Assembly: GCF_000058485.1 (NCBI RefSeq)
Contig: NC_008278.1
Location: forward strand, 4,706,962 to 4,770,961
Direction of reading: 5' to 3'
DNA: 64,000 nucleotides
Origin: Frankia alni ACN14a
Lineage (GTDB): Bacteria; Actinomycetota; Actinomycetes; Frankiales; Frankiaceae
The translations under genes were made by a program, and so were the position numbers. How positions within the stretch are numbered: the stretch's first letter is position 1; every line of letters starts with the position of its first letter. The notes under the pieces are model-generated. The model had not been told where the DNA came from and searched no databases. It was given only the letters and a program-made list of their open reading frames with translations. Positions 37,666 to 45,915 of the stretch are shown piece by piece.

Positions 37666-37749
37666 GCGGCGCCGCGCCGCCCCGACCAACGCCCGTCCGC
37701 CGCCCCGACCGACACCCGTCTGCCCCGCCGAGCCGAGGACACGAACACG

Positions 37750-38571
37750 ATGAGCAGCGTGCGGACATCCCGCCTGCGGGCCGCGACCAGCCATTCCATG
37801 CTCGCCCTGGTGAGCCTGATCAGCCTCTTCCCGGTGTACTGGATGTTCGCGAGCTCGTTCCGCCGCCGCGGCGACACCTTCGACCAGTCGTTGCTGCCCT
37901 GGCCGCTGAGCCTCGGTAACTACCGGCAGGTCTTCGACAGCCTGGACGTCGTGGGCCTGCTCGGCAACACCCTCGTCATCGCCGTCGTCACCGCCGCCGG
38001 CCAGCTCGTCGTCTGCCTGCTCGCCGGGTACGCCTTCGCCGCCTGGGAGTTTCGCGGCCGGACGGTGCTGTTCATGGCGTTCGTGGCGACGTGGCTCATC
38101 CCGTTCCAGGTGACGATGATCTCCAACTATCTGGTGCTGTCGAACCTGGGCCTGCTGAACACGCTCGCGGGCGTCATCGTGCCGAACCTGTGCTCGGCGC
38201 TGGCCGTGCTCATGCTCCGCCAGCACATGCAGGCGTTTCCGCGGGAGCTGCTCGACGCGGCCCGCATCGACGGACGCGGGTCGTGGACGACGCTGTGGAC
38301 GGTGGTCGTGCCGAACCTCCGCCCGGCGTTGGCGTCGCTGTCGATCCTGCTGTTCATCTCCGCCTGGAACGAGTACTTCTGGCCCGCGCTCGTGCTTCAG
38401 CGCGCGAACTCGGTGATCCAGCTCGGCATCCGCGGCTTCCTCACCCAGGAGGGCGACGACTGGGGCGCGGTGATGGCCGCCTCGGGCCTGGCCTGCCTGC
38501 CGGTGTTCGCGCTGTACCTCGCCATGCAGCGCCAGGTCATCGACGCCTTCGTCCGCTCCGGGCTGCGCTGA
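37750..38571 (+). CDS. ugpE: ABC importer permease, MalG/UgpE type
   Basis: The protein is 273 residues, six helices. It opens with HSMLALVSLISLFPVYWMFASSF and carries the family segments YAFAAWEFRGRTVLFMAFVATWLIPFQVTMI and the EAA loop ELLDAARIDGRGSWTTLWTVVVPNLRPALASL. The ending FLTQEGDDWGAVMAASGLACLPVFALYLAMQRQVIDAFVRSGLR is complete. It is the last gene of the importer operon. Confidence 0.93.
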   Translation: MSSVRTSRLRAATSHSMLALVSLISLFPVYWMFASSFRRRGDTFDQSLLPWPLSLGNYRQVFDSLDVVGLLGNTLVIAVVTAAGQLVVCLLAGYAFAAWEFRGRTVLFMAFVATWLIPFQVTMISNYLVLSNLGLLNTLAGVIVPNLCSALAVLMLRQHMQAFPRELLDAARIDGRGSWTTLWTVVVPNLRPALASLSILLFISAWNEYFWPALVLQRANSVIQLGIRGFLTQEGDDWGAVMAASGLACLPVFALYLAMQRQVIDAFVRSGLR

Positions 38572-38656
38572 GAACGCCCGGGATCCGCAACGCCCGAAGA
38601 CCGGAACGCTCGAAAACCTGTGGTGGGCCCGGACGGACTACCGCCATGCTGGCGCC

Positions 38657-39601
38657 ATGCCTGGCACACCCCCCGACTGGACCATGCCGACACTTGCCGG
38701 CGGCAGCGTGCGGCTGGAACCGATGCACGCCGGCCACGTCGACGGTCTGGTCCGCGCCGCCACCGAGAACCGGCGGACCTACGGCTTCACCGACGTCCCG
38801 GCGACCCCGGAGGCGATGGCCCGGTACGTGGCGACGGCCATCGCGGAACGCGAGCGCGGCCTGGCGGTCCCGTTCGTGCTCCGGGAGCGGCCCGCCGGCC
38901 CCGGCACCGCGGGTACCGGCGGCGCCGATTCCGGCAGCGCTGATTCCGGCAGCGCTGATTCCGGCAGCGCTGATTCCGGTAGCGCTGATTCCGGTAGCGC
39001 CGGCCGGATCGTGGGCGCCACCCGTTTCCTCGACCTCGGCTTCTGGCGGCCGGCGACGAACCCTGCCGGCGCGAACCCGGCCGGCGCGGACCCGACCGAC
39101 GGGGCGGAGCGAACGACCTCGTTCCACTGGGCGACGACCTCGGACGGAACCACGGCCGCCCACACCTCGATCACCACCACGACCACCACGACCACCACGA
39201 CGACGACCGTCACGTCGACGACCCCGGCCGGCGGCGCGGCTGCGGCGAGACCCGCCGGGGCGCCGCCGTCGTCGGACGAGCTGCCGTCGGTGGCGGAGAT
39301 CGGCTGGACGTGGCTGGCGGCGTCGGCGCAACGCACCGCGGTCAACACCGAGGCGAAGCTGCTGCTTCTCGGCCACGCCTTCGACGCGTGGGCCGCGCTG
39401 CGGGTGTGCCTGAAGACCGACGCACGCAACGCCCGCTCCCGCGCGGCGATCGAACGGCTCGGCGCCCGCTTCGAGGGCATCCGCCGCGCCCACGTACTCG
39501 CCTCCGACGGCACGGCCCGCGACTCGGCCTACTACTCGATCGTCCGCGCCGAGTGGCCCGTCGTACGAGCCGCCCTGATCGCCCGGCTGACACGCCCCTG
39601 A
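38657..39601 (+). CDS. GNAT acetyltransferase (RimL-like) carrying repeat insertions
   Basis: The protein is 314 residues where RimL-like N-acetyltransferases have about 190-200. The N-part (GGSVRLEPMHAGHVDGLVRAATENRRTYGF) and the C-part (IGWTWLAASAQRTAVNTEAKLLLLGHAFDAWAALRVCLKTDARNARSRAAIERLGARFEGIRRAHV) are normal and include the acetyl-CoA and N-R-S-R-A-A-I-E motifs. Between them are five ADSGS units at about 91-115 and a segment with more than ten consecutive Thr followed by Ala/Pro at about 170-210. Both inserts sit in loops between strands, so the fold may survive. Substrate unknown. Confidence 0.85.
   Translation: MPGTPPDWTMPTLAGGSVRLEPMHAGHVDGLVRAATENRRTYGFTDVPATPEAMARYVATAIAERERGLAVPFVLRERPAGPGTAGTGGADSGSADSGSADSGSADSGSADSGSAGRIVGATRFLDLGFWRPATNPAGANPAGADPTDGAERTTSFHWATTSDGTTAAHTSITTTTTTTTTTTTVTSTTPAGGAAAARPAGAPPSSDELPSVAEIGWTWLAASAQRTAVNTEAKLLLLGHAFDAWAALRVCLKTDARNARSRAAIERLGARFEGIRRAHVLASDGTARDSAYYSIVRAEWPVVRAALIARLTRP
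38927..39001 (+). repeat. 15-bp tandem repeat x5 in the acetyltransferase gene
   Basis: GATTCCGGCAGCGCT repeats at 38927, 38942, 38957, 38972 and 38987; the last two copies share GGT for GGC. Frame is kept. Confidence 0.93.
39167..39230 (+). repeat. ACC/ACG trinucleotide run encoding poly-Thr
   Basis: A run of ACC and ACG codons gives over ten Thr in a row in the acetyltransferase. Confidence 0.85.
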
Positions 39602-39666
39602 TCCCGCAACCCCGGCACCCACCCTTACTGGGGACTACCGAGTGTAGTCAATATCCCACGGAAGGA

Positions 39667-39694
39667 CCGCCTCCCTCCCCGGGGAGGGAGGCGG
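39667..39694 (+). terminator. 28-bp perfect palindrome, transcription terminator
   Basis: CCGCCTCCCTCCCC is directly followed by its reverse complement GGGGAGGGAGGCGG. It lies 66 bp after the acetyltransferase stop and probably ends that transcript, though no T-run follows. A small ACTAC/GTAGT stem at about 39636 precedes it. Confidence 0.75.
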
Positions 39695-39890
39695 TTGGAC
39701 CGGTGCTGTCAGCAGATCGCCACCAGTCGTGTGCACCATCGACGGCCGGCCAGCACTCGGTCCACACAAAGATCGAGGATGCCGCCGAGCAGGAGTTTCC
39801 GCGATCCTCGAGCCCCGAGGCGCCCCTCGAATCCCGGTATTCCTCCCGCAGATCCACACAGCCGGCCGGCGCCCGACCCGATGGGCGTGA

Positions 39891-41402
39891 ATGCTTCACG
39901 TCCAATGGCGACCGGAGTTACGCAACGGAGTCGCCACCGAGTCTTTGAAGATCGACGACTACGAAGATGACGGTATCGGTTTCTCCGTGCCGCCAAAAGA
40001 GTTATGGTCTCCCGGTTGCATCAATGGGCTGATGCTTGCCCCGGGGGAAATGCATGACACTTCCATACTCGGCCAGACCGCCGCGATGACTCCCGCCGAG
40101 ATCCACCGCGCCGAAAACGCCGCTGAACAGGTAGAGACGGGCGACGCGCCACGTACCCGCGACCAGGACAGGCGCCTGCAGCTCGACCGCAAACTCAGCC
40201 TCCTCGATCCGGCTCGTGCGGCCGCTCGTCCAGCCGGTGACGGGCAGCCTGACCAGGCCGCCGCACCAGAGGAGACAACGGAGCGCGGCAATCGAACGCC
40301 CGGCGGCGAAAAGCGGCCGCCCGGCAAACATTCAACCGGCGAGAATGCGGACATCGAATCCCGCGGCGGGGCGCCCCCCGCCCAGAGAGACTCGTCCGGC
40401 CGCGGAGAGTACTCCGGGACCGCAGCGTCGACCCACACCGATGCCCGTGCCGACACCACACCCCGGGCGCCGACCGAGAGAGCGACGGCCCCGGATGCCC
40501 GATCAGCGGTGCGATGGGCGGCACGAGAGGCACCACCAGCACTGGAGCGCGACGATCCGCGCCTGACGCCGCGGGACACCGACAACAGTCCGGAACGCCT
40601 CGCACTGCGACAGAAGATCGTGACGGATCTCCTGGGCGACGTCCAGCCCCCGGAACGGGGTCGGCCCGCCCTCTACCTGCTGGGTGGCGGTGGAGGATCC
40701 GGCAAGAGCCGGTTGGCCGCGGGACTCACCGAGAAGACCATCCTGCCGGCGGAGAACGTGGTGCGCCTGGACCCCGACGACGTCAAGAGGCGCATTCCGG
40801 AGTTCGAGGAGATCAGAAAGCTGCGTGATCCGCGCGCTGCGGACGTCGTCCACGAGGAGAGCAGCACGCTCACCAGGCAGGCATTCGCCGAGGCGCTGGA
40901 CCGCGGGGTCGACATCATCTTCGACAGCGTTCTCGCCGACGCGGAGAAGGGGATCGCCCGTATCGACGCCGCGAAGGCGCGCGGATACCAGGTTCACCTC
41001 TATGGCGCGATCGCGGACGTGGAGACCGCCATCCAACGCGCGATGGCCCGAGGCGAGGAGACCGGCCGGTACGTACCGGTCGACCGGCTCCTCGCGGCGC
41101 ACCGCGGATTCGCGGAGGCCTTCGACCGGTACATCGACCGCGTGGACACCGCCGTCCTCTTCGACACGAACGGCGACGAGAAGGTCATCGCAGTGAAGGA
41201 GCTCGGCGGGGAGTTCACGATCGTCGATCAGACCGGCTGGCAGAACTTTCTTCGCAAGCGGGACATCAACCCGGCCGCCACCGGTCCAGCCTCGTTGTAC
41301 GGCGACGCCGGTCCGCACTCCACGGCAGCTCATGACCAGCCGCCCCGGGACATCGCAGTCGCGGAACCGAAGACCGTCGTGGAAGGAGATGACCATGCCT
41401 GA
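39891..41402 (+). CDS. zeta-toxin family kinase with long disordered N-terminus
   Basis: The protein is 503 residues if the ATG at 39891 is used; ATGs at about 40032, 40050 and 40086 are alternatives because the first 60 codons have weaker GC3 bias. About 95-235 is polar and disordered. The zeta domain (about 235-460) begins with YLLGGGGGSGKSRLAAGL (Walker A), then VVRLDPDDVKRRIPEFEEI, HEESSTLTRQAFAEALDRGVDIIFDSVLAD and YGAIADVETAIQRAMARGEETGRYVPVDRLLAAHRGFAEAF. Zeta toxins phosphorylate UDP-GlcNAc and are neutralised by an epsilon antitoxin, normally encoded upstream. Here no epsilon gene precedes; a small acidic ORF overlaps the end. Confidence 0.85.
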   Translation: MLHVQWRPELRNGVATESLKIDDYEDDGIGFSVPPKELWSPGCINGLMLAPGEMHDTSILGQTAAMTPAEIHRAENAAEQVETGDAPRTRDQDRRLQLDRKLSLLDPARAAARPAGDGQPDQAAAPEETTERGNRTPGGEKRPPGKHSTGENADIESRGGAPPAQRDSSGRGEYSGTAASTHTDARADTTPRAPTERATAPDARSAVRWAAREAPPALERDDPRLTPRDTDNSPERLALRQKIVTDLLGDVQPPERGRPALYLLGGGGGSGKSRLAAGLTEKTILPAENVVRLDPDDVKRRIPEFEEIRKLRDPRAADVVHEESSTLTRQAFAEALDRGVDIIFDSVLADAEKGIARIDAAKARGYQVHLYGAIADVETAIQRAMARGEETGRYVPVDRLLAAHRGFAEAFDRYIDRVDTAVLFDTNGDEKVIAVKELGGEFTIVDQTGWQNFLRKRDINPAATGPASLYGDAGPHSTAAHDQPPRDIAVAEPKTVVEGDDHA

Positions 41403-41598
41403 CGAGGAGACCGACGAAGAGTACCAGGCCCGCCTGGACCGTGAGCACAACGAGAAAATTCGGGGATTCACGAAGTTCTCGCCGGAGACCGTCGAGAAGA
41501 TCCGGGAGCAGGAACGCCAGCAGGACGAGGACGAGCGGCGGCGGCTCTTCGGCGACGACGAACCGGCGGTGTGGATCGACCGTTACATCGACCCGTGA
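41395..41598 (+). CDS. 67-residue acidic protein, candidate partner of the zeta toxin
   Basis: The ATG at 41395 has GGAAGGAG six bases upstream and overlaps the toxin stop by eight bases, so translation is coupled. The protein (MPDEETDEEYQARLDREHNE, then RGFTKFSPETVEKIREQERQ and an acidic end) is highly charged, with about a third Asp/Glu and helical heptad-like spacing. It has no recognisable domain. Position suggests antitoxin or chaperone, opposite in order to the usual epsilon-zeta pair. Confidence 0.7.
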   Translation: MPDEETDEEYQARLDREHNEKIRGFTKFSPETVEKIREQERQQDEDERRRLFGDDEPAVWIDRYIDP

Positions 41599-41858
41599 CG
41601 GGCCCCGCCGGGCGCGGGCCCGACTCCCGCGCGGCCAGCGGACGGGCGCGCCTGCACGGTGATGCACCATCCCGTTCGTCGACCACCCGGTTCGCAGCAG
41701 ATCCCCACGTCGCCCGGCGTGCCCGTGAGGCGCCGGTGGTGCAAGGTGGAGATGCCGCGTGAGCGGGGACGTTCAGGGTGAACGCGTCGAAGGGATGTGC
41801 AGGTGCGCATGGCGTGGATCAACGATGACACGATCGCGGGACCGTCGACGGTGGCCGC
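41599..41858. other. intergenic region
   Basis: 260 bases without a credible gene, between the acidic ORF and the SnoaL-like gene. No hairpin of note was seen. Confidence 0.4.
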
Positions 41859-42338
41859 ATGACCGCCCAGGGTTCCACGGGTCGGCTGCTGGCCAGGCTC
41901 GTGTCGTCGGTACCGGCCACCATCAGCCCGGCGGACGCTCGTGCGCGGATCGCCGCGTACTACGCCAGCTACGCGGCGGGTGACGTCGCGGGCCGCGAGG
42001 CGCTGTTCAGCGACGACTGCCTCGTGGAGGATCCGGCCGGGTACGTCGTCGCCCGCGGTGCCGACGCCCTGCACCGGTTCTTCGTCGAGGGCATCCCCCC
42101 GGACTGGTCGGTCTCGTTCCGGCTCGACCGCGTCGCGGTGGTCGGCAACGAGGCGGTGGCCACGACGCTGTCGGTGATCGACGCCGGCGCCCGAGGCGGG
42201 CTCGAGAACGTCGTGACGACGCACTTCGTGTTCGACGACGCCGGTCTCATCCGCAGCCTGCGCACCTTCTTCGACGCCGACTCGATGAACGATCCCCCGA
42301 CGAGCGGCCTCTCGGGGAGCGTCCCCTCGGCGAACTGA
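41859..42338 (+). CDS. SnoaL-like / NTF2-fold protein (ketosteroid-isomerase type)
   Basis: The protein is 159 residues. The cone-shaped fold is recognised by ARIAAYYASYAAGDVAGREALFSDDCLVEDPAGYVVARGADALHRFF, then a sheet region with VVGNEAVATTLSVID and THFVFDDAGLIRSLRTFFD. Families of this type include steroid delta-isomerases, polyketide cyclases and limonene-epoxide hydrolases. It converges with the KstD-like flavoprotein gene, which handles steroid-like substrates in other actinobacteria, so a ketosteroid-isomerase role is plausible. Not proven. Confidence 0.8.
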   Translation: MTAQGSTGRLLARLVSSVPATISPADARARIAAYYASYAAGDVAGREALFSDDCLVEDPAGYVVARGADALHRFFVEGIPPDWSVSFRLDRVAVVGNEAVATTLSVIDAGARGGLENVVTTHFVFDDAGLIRSLRTFFDADSMNDPPTSGLSGSVPSAN

Positions 42339-42394
42339 CCCCGCACGCGGCGAGGCCGGGCCCGCGGTGCGGACCCGGCCCCATGCCGATCTGG

Positions 42395-44020
42395 TCAGGC
42401 CACGCCGACGGGGGCGCGGCTGTGGGCGACCTGCTCGCCGGCCACGTAGGCCATGGTCATGCCCGTCCACAGCGTGGTGCCGCCGCCGGGGTAGCCCCAG
42501 CCGAGCGGGCTCGCCGCGGCGTTGCCCGCCGCGTACAGGCCCTCGATGACCCCGCCGCGCGCGCGGCGGACCTGGCCGTTGACGTCCGTGCGCAGGCCGC
42601 CGTTGGTGCCCAGCGTTCCCGGGTAGATGCGCACGGCGTAGTACGGGGCGCGGTCGACGGGACGGATCTTGGAGCCGGTCATGCCGCGCGGCCGGTCGAA
42701 GCGCGGGTCGACGCCGTCGGCCGCGTACTTGTTGAACTCGGCGACGGTCTCGGTGAGGTGGTCGGCGTCGATGCCCAGCTTCTCGCCGAGTTCGGCGATG
42801 GTCTCGCCGGTGACGACCCAGTCGGGGATGGGGTCGCCGGGCTTGAACGACAGGATCTGCTTGCGCGAGCGGACACCCTCGTCGAAGACCATCCACGCGA
42901 TCTCGTTCGGGAAGTCGATGGTCGTCGCGTCGAACTCGCCGAAGGCGTGGGCGAAGTCGTGGTACGGCTGGGCCTCGTTGACGAACCGGTCGCCGTGCGA
43001 GTTGACGATGATGGTGCCGCCGGCCGCCCGGGCGTCGTCGAAGGTCGGCAGCGGGACGCCAAGCGTGAGGTCGGTCGGGTCCATCATCGCGCCGGAACCC
43101 CAGAACGAGTGCATGTTGCCGAGCAGCGCCCCGGCCTCCATGCCCATGATCTGCCCGTCACCGGTCGCGTGCTGGGGGCTGATCGGGTAGAGCTCGAAGC
43201 CGATGAACGCGGACACGAGCTCGCGGTTCCACTCGAACCCGCCGCTGGCGAGCACGACGCCGCGCCTGGTCTCGATGGTGGAGGTCGTGCCGTCCGCGGC
43301 GGTGACCCGGATCCCGCGCACGACGCCGTCCTCGCCGAGGAGCTGCTCGGCGCGGGTCTGCATGCGCACCTCGACGCCGCGATCGAGGACCCCGCGCAGC
43401 AGGCCCGCGACGATGGCGCTGCCCTTCGTGCGGACGTCCTCGCGGTTGCGCCGCTCCAGCTCCTCCGGGGTGCGCTCGCGCTGCCCGATGTCCTCGGCGA
43501 GCATGTTGCGGGCCACCTGACCACGCACGGCCACCTTGGTCTGGATGCGGGCGGCCCAGTCCGGGAGCAGCTCACCCACGGGGAAGGGCAGCGGCTCACA
43601 CGAGCGCCCGCCGTACTTCTTCCCCGGGATGTCGTAGGCGGCGTAGTAGTCGGGGTACTTCGCCATGGTCGTCATCTTCAGCGGGGTGTGCGTCTCGATG
43701 TACTCGAGCATCTCCGCGCCCCGGTCCACGCACAGCTCGAGCAGCTCGGGGTCGGCCACCCGGCCGGAGAGGCGGCGGATGTAGGCGAGCGCCTCCTCCC
43801 GGGTGTCGGAGATGTCGAACTCGGCCTGGTGGGAGTTCAGCGGCACCCACACGATCCCCGCCGAGACCGACGTGCTGCCCCCGACGACGCCGGTCTTCTC
43901 CAGCACCAGCACGCGCGCCCCGGCGTCGGCGGCGCGGACCGCCGCGGTGAGCCCGGCGGCGCCGGTGCCCACCACGACGACATCGGTGGTCTCGTCCCAG
44001 GAGGTGGGGGTCGTGTCCAT
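42395..44020 (-). CDS. FAD-dependent oxidoreductase, 3-ketosteroid dehydrogenase-like
   Basis: The protein is 541 residues from the ATG at 44020, which has GAGGAG four bases upstream; a start 15 bases earlier is in frame. Rossmann start TDVVVVGTGAAGLTAAVRAADAGARVLVLEKTGVVGGST binds FAD. The C-terminal GLYAAGNAAASPLGWGYPGGGTTLWTGMTMAYVAGEQVA and the Tyr-containing YPGTLGTNGG are typical of the KstD/fumarate-reductase flavoprotein group. KstD inserts a C1-C2 double bond into ring A of 3-ketosteroids. Other group members act on similar cyclic ketones, so the substrate is uncertain. Confidence 0.87.
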   Translation of the reverse strand: MDTTPTSWDETTDVVVVGTGAAGLTAAVRAADAGARVLVLEKTGVVGGSTSVSAGIVWVPLNSHQAEFDISDTREEALAYIRRLSGRVADPELLELCVDRGAEMLEYIETHTPLKMTTMAKYPDYYAAYDIPGKKYGGRSCEPLPFPVGELLPDWAARIQTKVAVRGQVARNMLAEDIGQRERTPEELERRNREDVRTKGSAIVAGLLRGVLDRGVEVRMQTRAEQLLGEDGVVRGIRVTAADGTTSTIETRRGVVLASGGFEWNRELVSAFIGFELYPISPQHATGDGQIMGMEAGALLGNMHSFWGSGAMMDPTDLTLGVPLPTFDDARAAGGTIIVNSHGDRFVNEAQPYHDFAHAFGEFDATTIDFPNEIAWMVFDEGVRSRKQILSFKPGDPIPDWVVTGETIAELGEKLGIDADHLTETVAEFNKYAADGVDPRFDRPRGMTGSKIRPVDRAPYYAVRIYPGTLGTNGGLRTDVNGQVRRARGGVIEGLYAAGNAAASPLGWGYPGGGTTLWTGMTMAYVAGEQVAHSRAPVGVA

Positions 44021-44520
44021 GTAGCTCCTCGTCATCGCGGCTCTGCGTCAGCGTCCTCGTGCGGCGGCGGCGCCGTCGCCGCCCCGTGGCACGCGGATCG
44101 TCAGAGGCCCACGAAGGTCCTCGGAGGCACGCAGCCCGGGGCCGGCCGGCGGGGTACGCCCCCGTCGGGGAGAGGAATAGAGCATCCTGAACATAACCGC
44201 GCTGTCAGAAGCGGGCAACCCGCGACGACCCAGGCACGTCCGGTCTGCGTGCCGCTGGCGTCGAGTGCCCAGGTGATCAGCGGAGGGCGCGACTCCCCGT
44301 GCGTGGCTCGAATGTCAGAAACAGATGACCGGCCTGGCCCGGGCCGGTTCAGGTGGAGCCGGCGGGACGGGAGTTCCACGCCTCACCCGCGAGCGCGACC
44401 GCGGCCCGTGGAAGGCGGCGCGCTCATCGCTGCGACGGCCCCCCGGCCACGCAGCAGCCCTGCCCTTCCAGAGGGTTTCATGTCCGATTCGTCCCTCTGG
44501 ACAGGCAAGGACGTCGGAGG
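44021..44520. other. 500-bp intergenic region upstream of the flavoprotein gene
   Basis: No gene can be supported. The open frames at 44101-44379 and 44315-44569 on the minus strand lack family resemblance. It should hold the promoter of the flavoprotein and the end of the pfk transcript. Confidence 0.45.
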
Positions 44521-45915
44521 CTACTCGAAGTGGGGGGGCTGGCCGGTGGCTTCGAGGACGGACATCCACAGGTCGCCGGCGGGGTCGACCTGGTTACGCT
44601 GGCTGACGGCGAGGGCGATCGGAATGTGGATGAAGCGGCGGCGCCAGCGGCCGACGACCATCTCGGTGCGCCCGGACATCGCGGCGTGCACGGCGGCATG
44701 AGCGAGCCGGATCGTGTAGACGTTGTCGTACGGGTTGGCCGGGACGCTGCGGATCAGGTAGCTGGGGTCGATGTACTTCAGGTTCAGCTCGACGCCCTCG
44801 TTGGCGAAGTGTTCGGTGATCCGGCGGGAGAGCACCGGACCGACGTCGTGCAGCTTGCGGTTGCCCGACGCGTCGGAGCCCTCGGGCTGGTCGGTGATGA
44901 GCTCCTGGCCGGCGCCCTCCGCGACGACGACGACCGCGTGCCCGCGCTCGACCACGCGGCGGCGCAGGTAGTTCAGCAGGCCGCCCTCGCCCTCCAGCTT
45001 GAACGGCAGCTCCGGGATGAGCACGACGTCGGCGTTGCTCTTCGCCAGGGTCGCGTAACAGGCGATGAAGCCGGAATGCCGGCCCATCAGGCGGACCACG
45101 CCCATGCCACCGGGAGCGGACGTCGCCTCGGCATGCGCAACACGGATCGACTCGGCCGCCTTGCCGAAGGCGGTCTGAAAGCCAAAGCTCTGATCGATGT
45201 AGGGGATATCGTTGTCGATCGTCTTCGGGATGCCGACGACGGCGATCTTCTCGCCGCGTTCGGTGGCCACACGGGAGATTTCCTTGGCGCCCCGCAGGGT
45301 GCCGTCCCCGCCGATGACGAACAGAATGTTGATGTTCATGCGGGAGAGACAGTCGACGATCTCGCCGGGGTCCTGCTGGCCGCGGGAGCTGCCGAGAATC
45401 GTCCCGCCGTCGTCGTCGATGTTCGCGACGCTCTCCGGGGTCAGATCGACGACGTCGTGGCCGTAGCGGGCGATGAAGCCCTGGTATCCGTTGCGGAATC
45501 CGAAGATCCGCCGGACGCGGTAGTGCGAGGTCAGCTCCAGCACCAGCCCGCGGATGACGTTGTTCAGCCCGGGGCACAGACCGCCGCAGGTGACGATGCC
45601 GACCCGGGTCTTGGACGGGTCGAAGTAGATCTTCCGGCGCGGGCCGGCCGGCTCGAACCCCGGTAGCTCGGCGAGGTCGACCTCCCGGGCGGCGATCATC
45701 GACGTGGTGTCGTCGTAGAGGACCTTGTCCGCCTCGTCGATGTAATGCTGTGTCGTCGGCCGTTCCCCCAACAGGGGCATAAGAGGAGAATCTATCCGGC
45801 AGGCCCCCAGGGTCTTCACCGACAGATCGGCATTATCCACAAGCAGTGGCGCACCCACCGTTGCCCGGCCCTCACGTCTCACTCGGCGCTTCGTCTCTTG
45901 GCGACTTCGCTCCAT
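44521..45915 (-). CDS. pfkA: 6-phosphofructokinase, ATP-dependent, plant/spirochaete-like clade
   Basis: The protein is 464 residues; the true start may be a GTG at 45858, because the first 19 residues are Arg-rich. Motifs: VGIVTCGGLCPGLNNVIRGL (glycine-rich ATP site), ILFVIGGDGTLRGAKEIS with Gly in GGDGT, which signals ATP rather than pyrophosphate use, GIPKTIDNDIPYIDQSFGFQTA (PKTIDND with the catalytic Asp), MGRHSGFIA and a LIRSVPANPYDNVYTIRLAH end. The long N-terminal VDNADLSVKTLGACRIDSP is characteristic of the larger PFK clade. It phosphorylates fructose-6-phosphate. Confidence 0.92.
   Translation of the reverse strand: MERSRQETKRRVRREGRATVGAPLLVDNADLSVKTLGACRIDSPLMPLLGERPTTQHYIDEADKVLYDDTTSMIAAREVDLAELPGFEPAGPRRKIYFDPSKTRVGIVTCGGLCPGLNNVIRGLVLELTSHYRVRRIFGFRNGYQGFIARYGHDVVDLTPESVANIDDDGGTILGSSRGQQDPGEIVDCLSRMNINILFVIGGDGTLRGAKEISRVATERGEKIAVVGIPKTIDNDIPYIDQSFGFQTAFGKAAESIRVAHAEATSAPGGMGVVRLMGRHSGFIACYATLAKSNADVVLIPELPFKLEGEGGLLNYLRRRVVERGHAVVVVAEGAGQELITDQPEGSDASGNRKLHDVGPVLSRRITEHFANEGVELNLKYIDPSYLIRSVPANPYDNVYTIRLAHAAVHAAMSGRTEMVVGRWRRRFIHIPIALAVSQRNQVDPAGDLWMSVLEATGQPPHFE

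Noticed and set aside
41395..41598. Classical epsilon antitoxin
   Set aside because: The size and acidic character would allow it, but the order is reversed and the sequence lacks the three-helix epsilon pattern; it is called only a candidate partner.
44101..44379. 92-residue minus-strand frame upstream of the flavoprotein
   Set aside because: No ribosome site, no family resemblance and no conserved composition.
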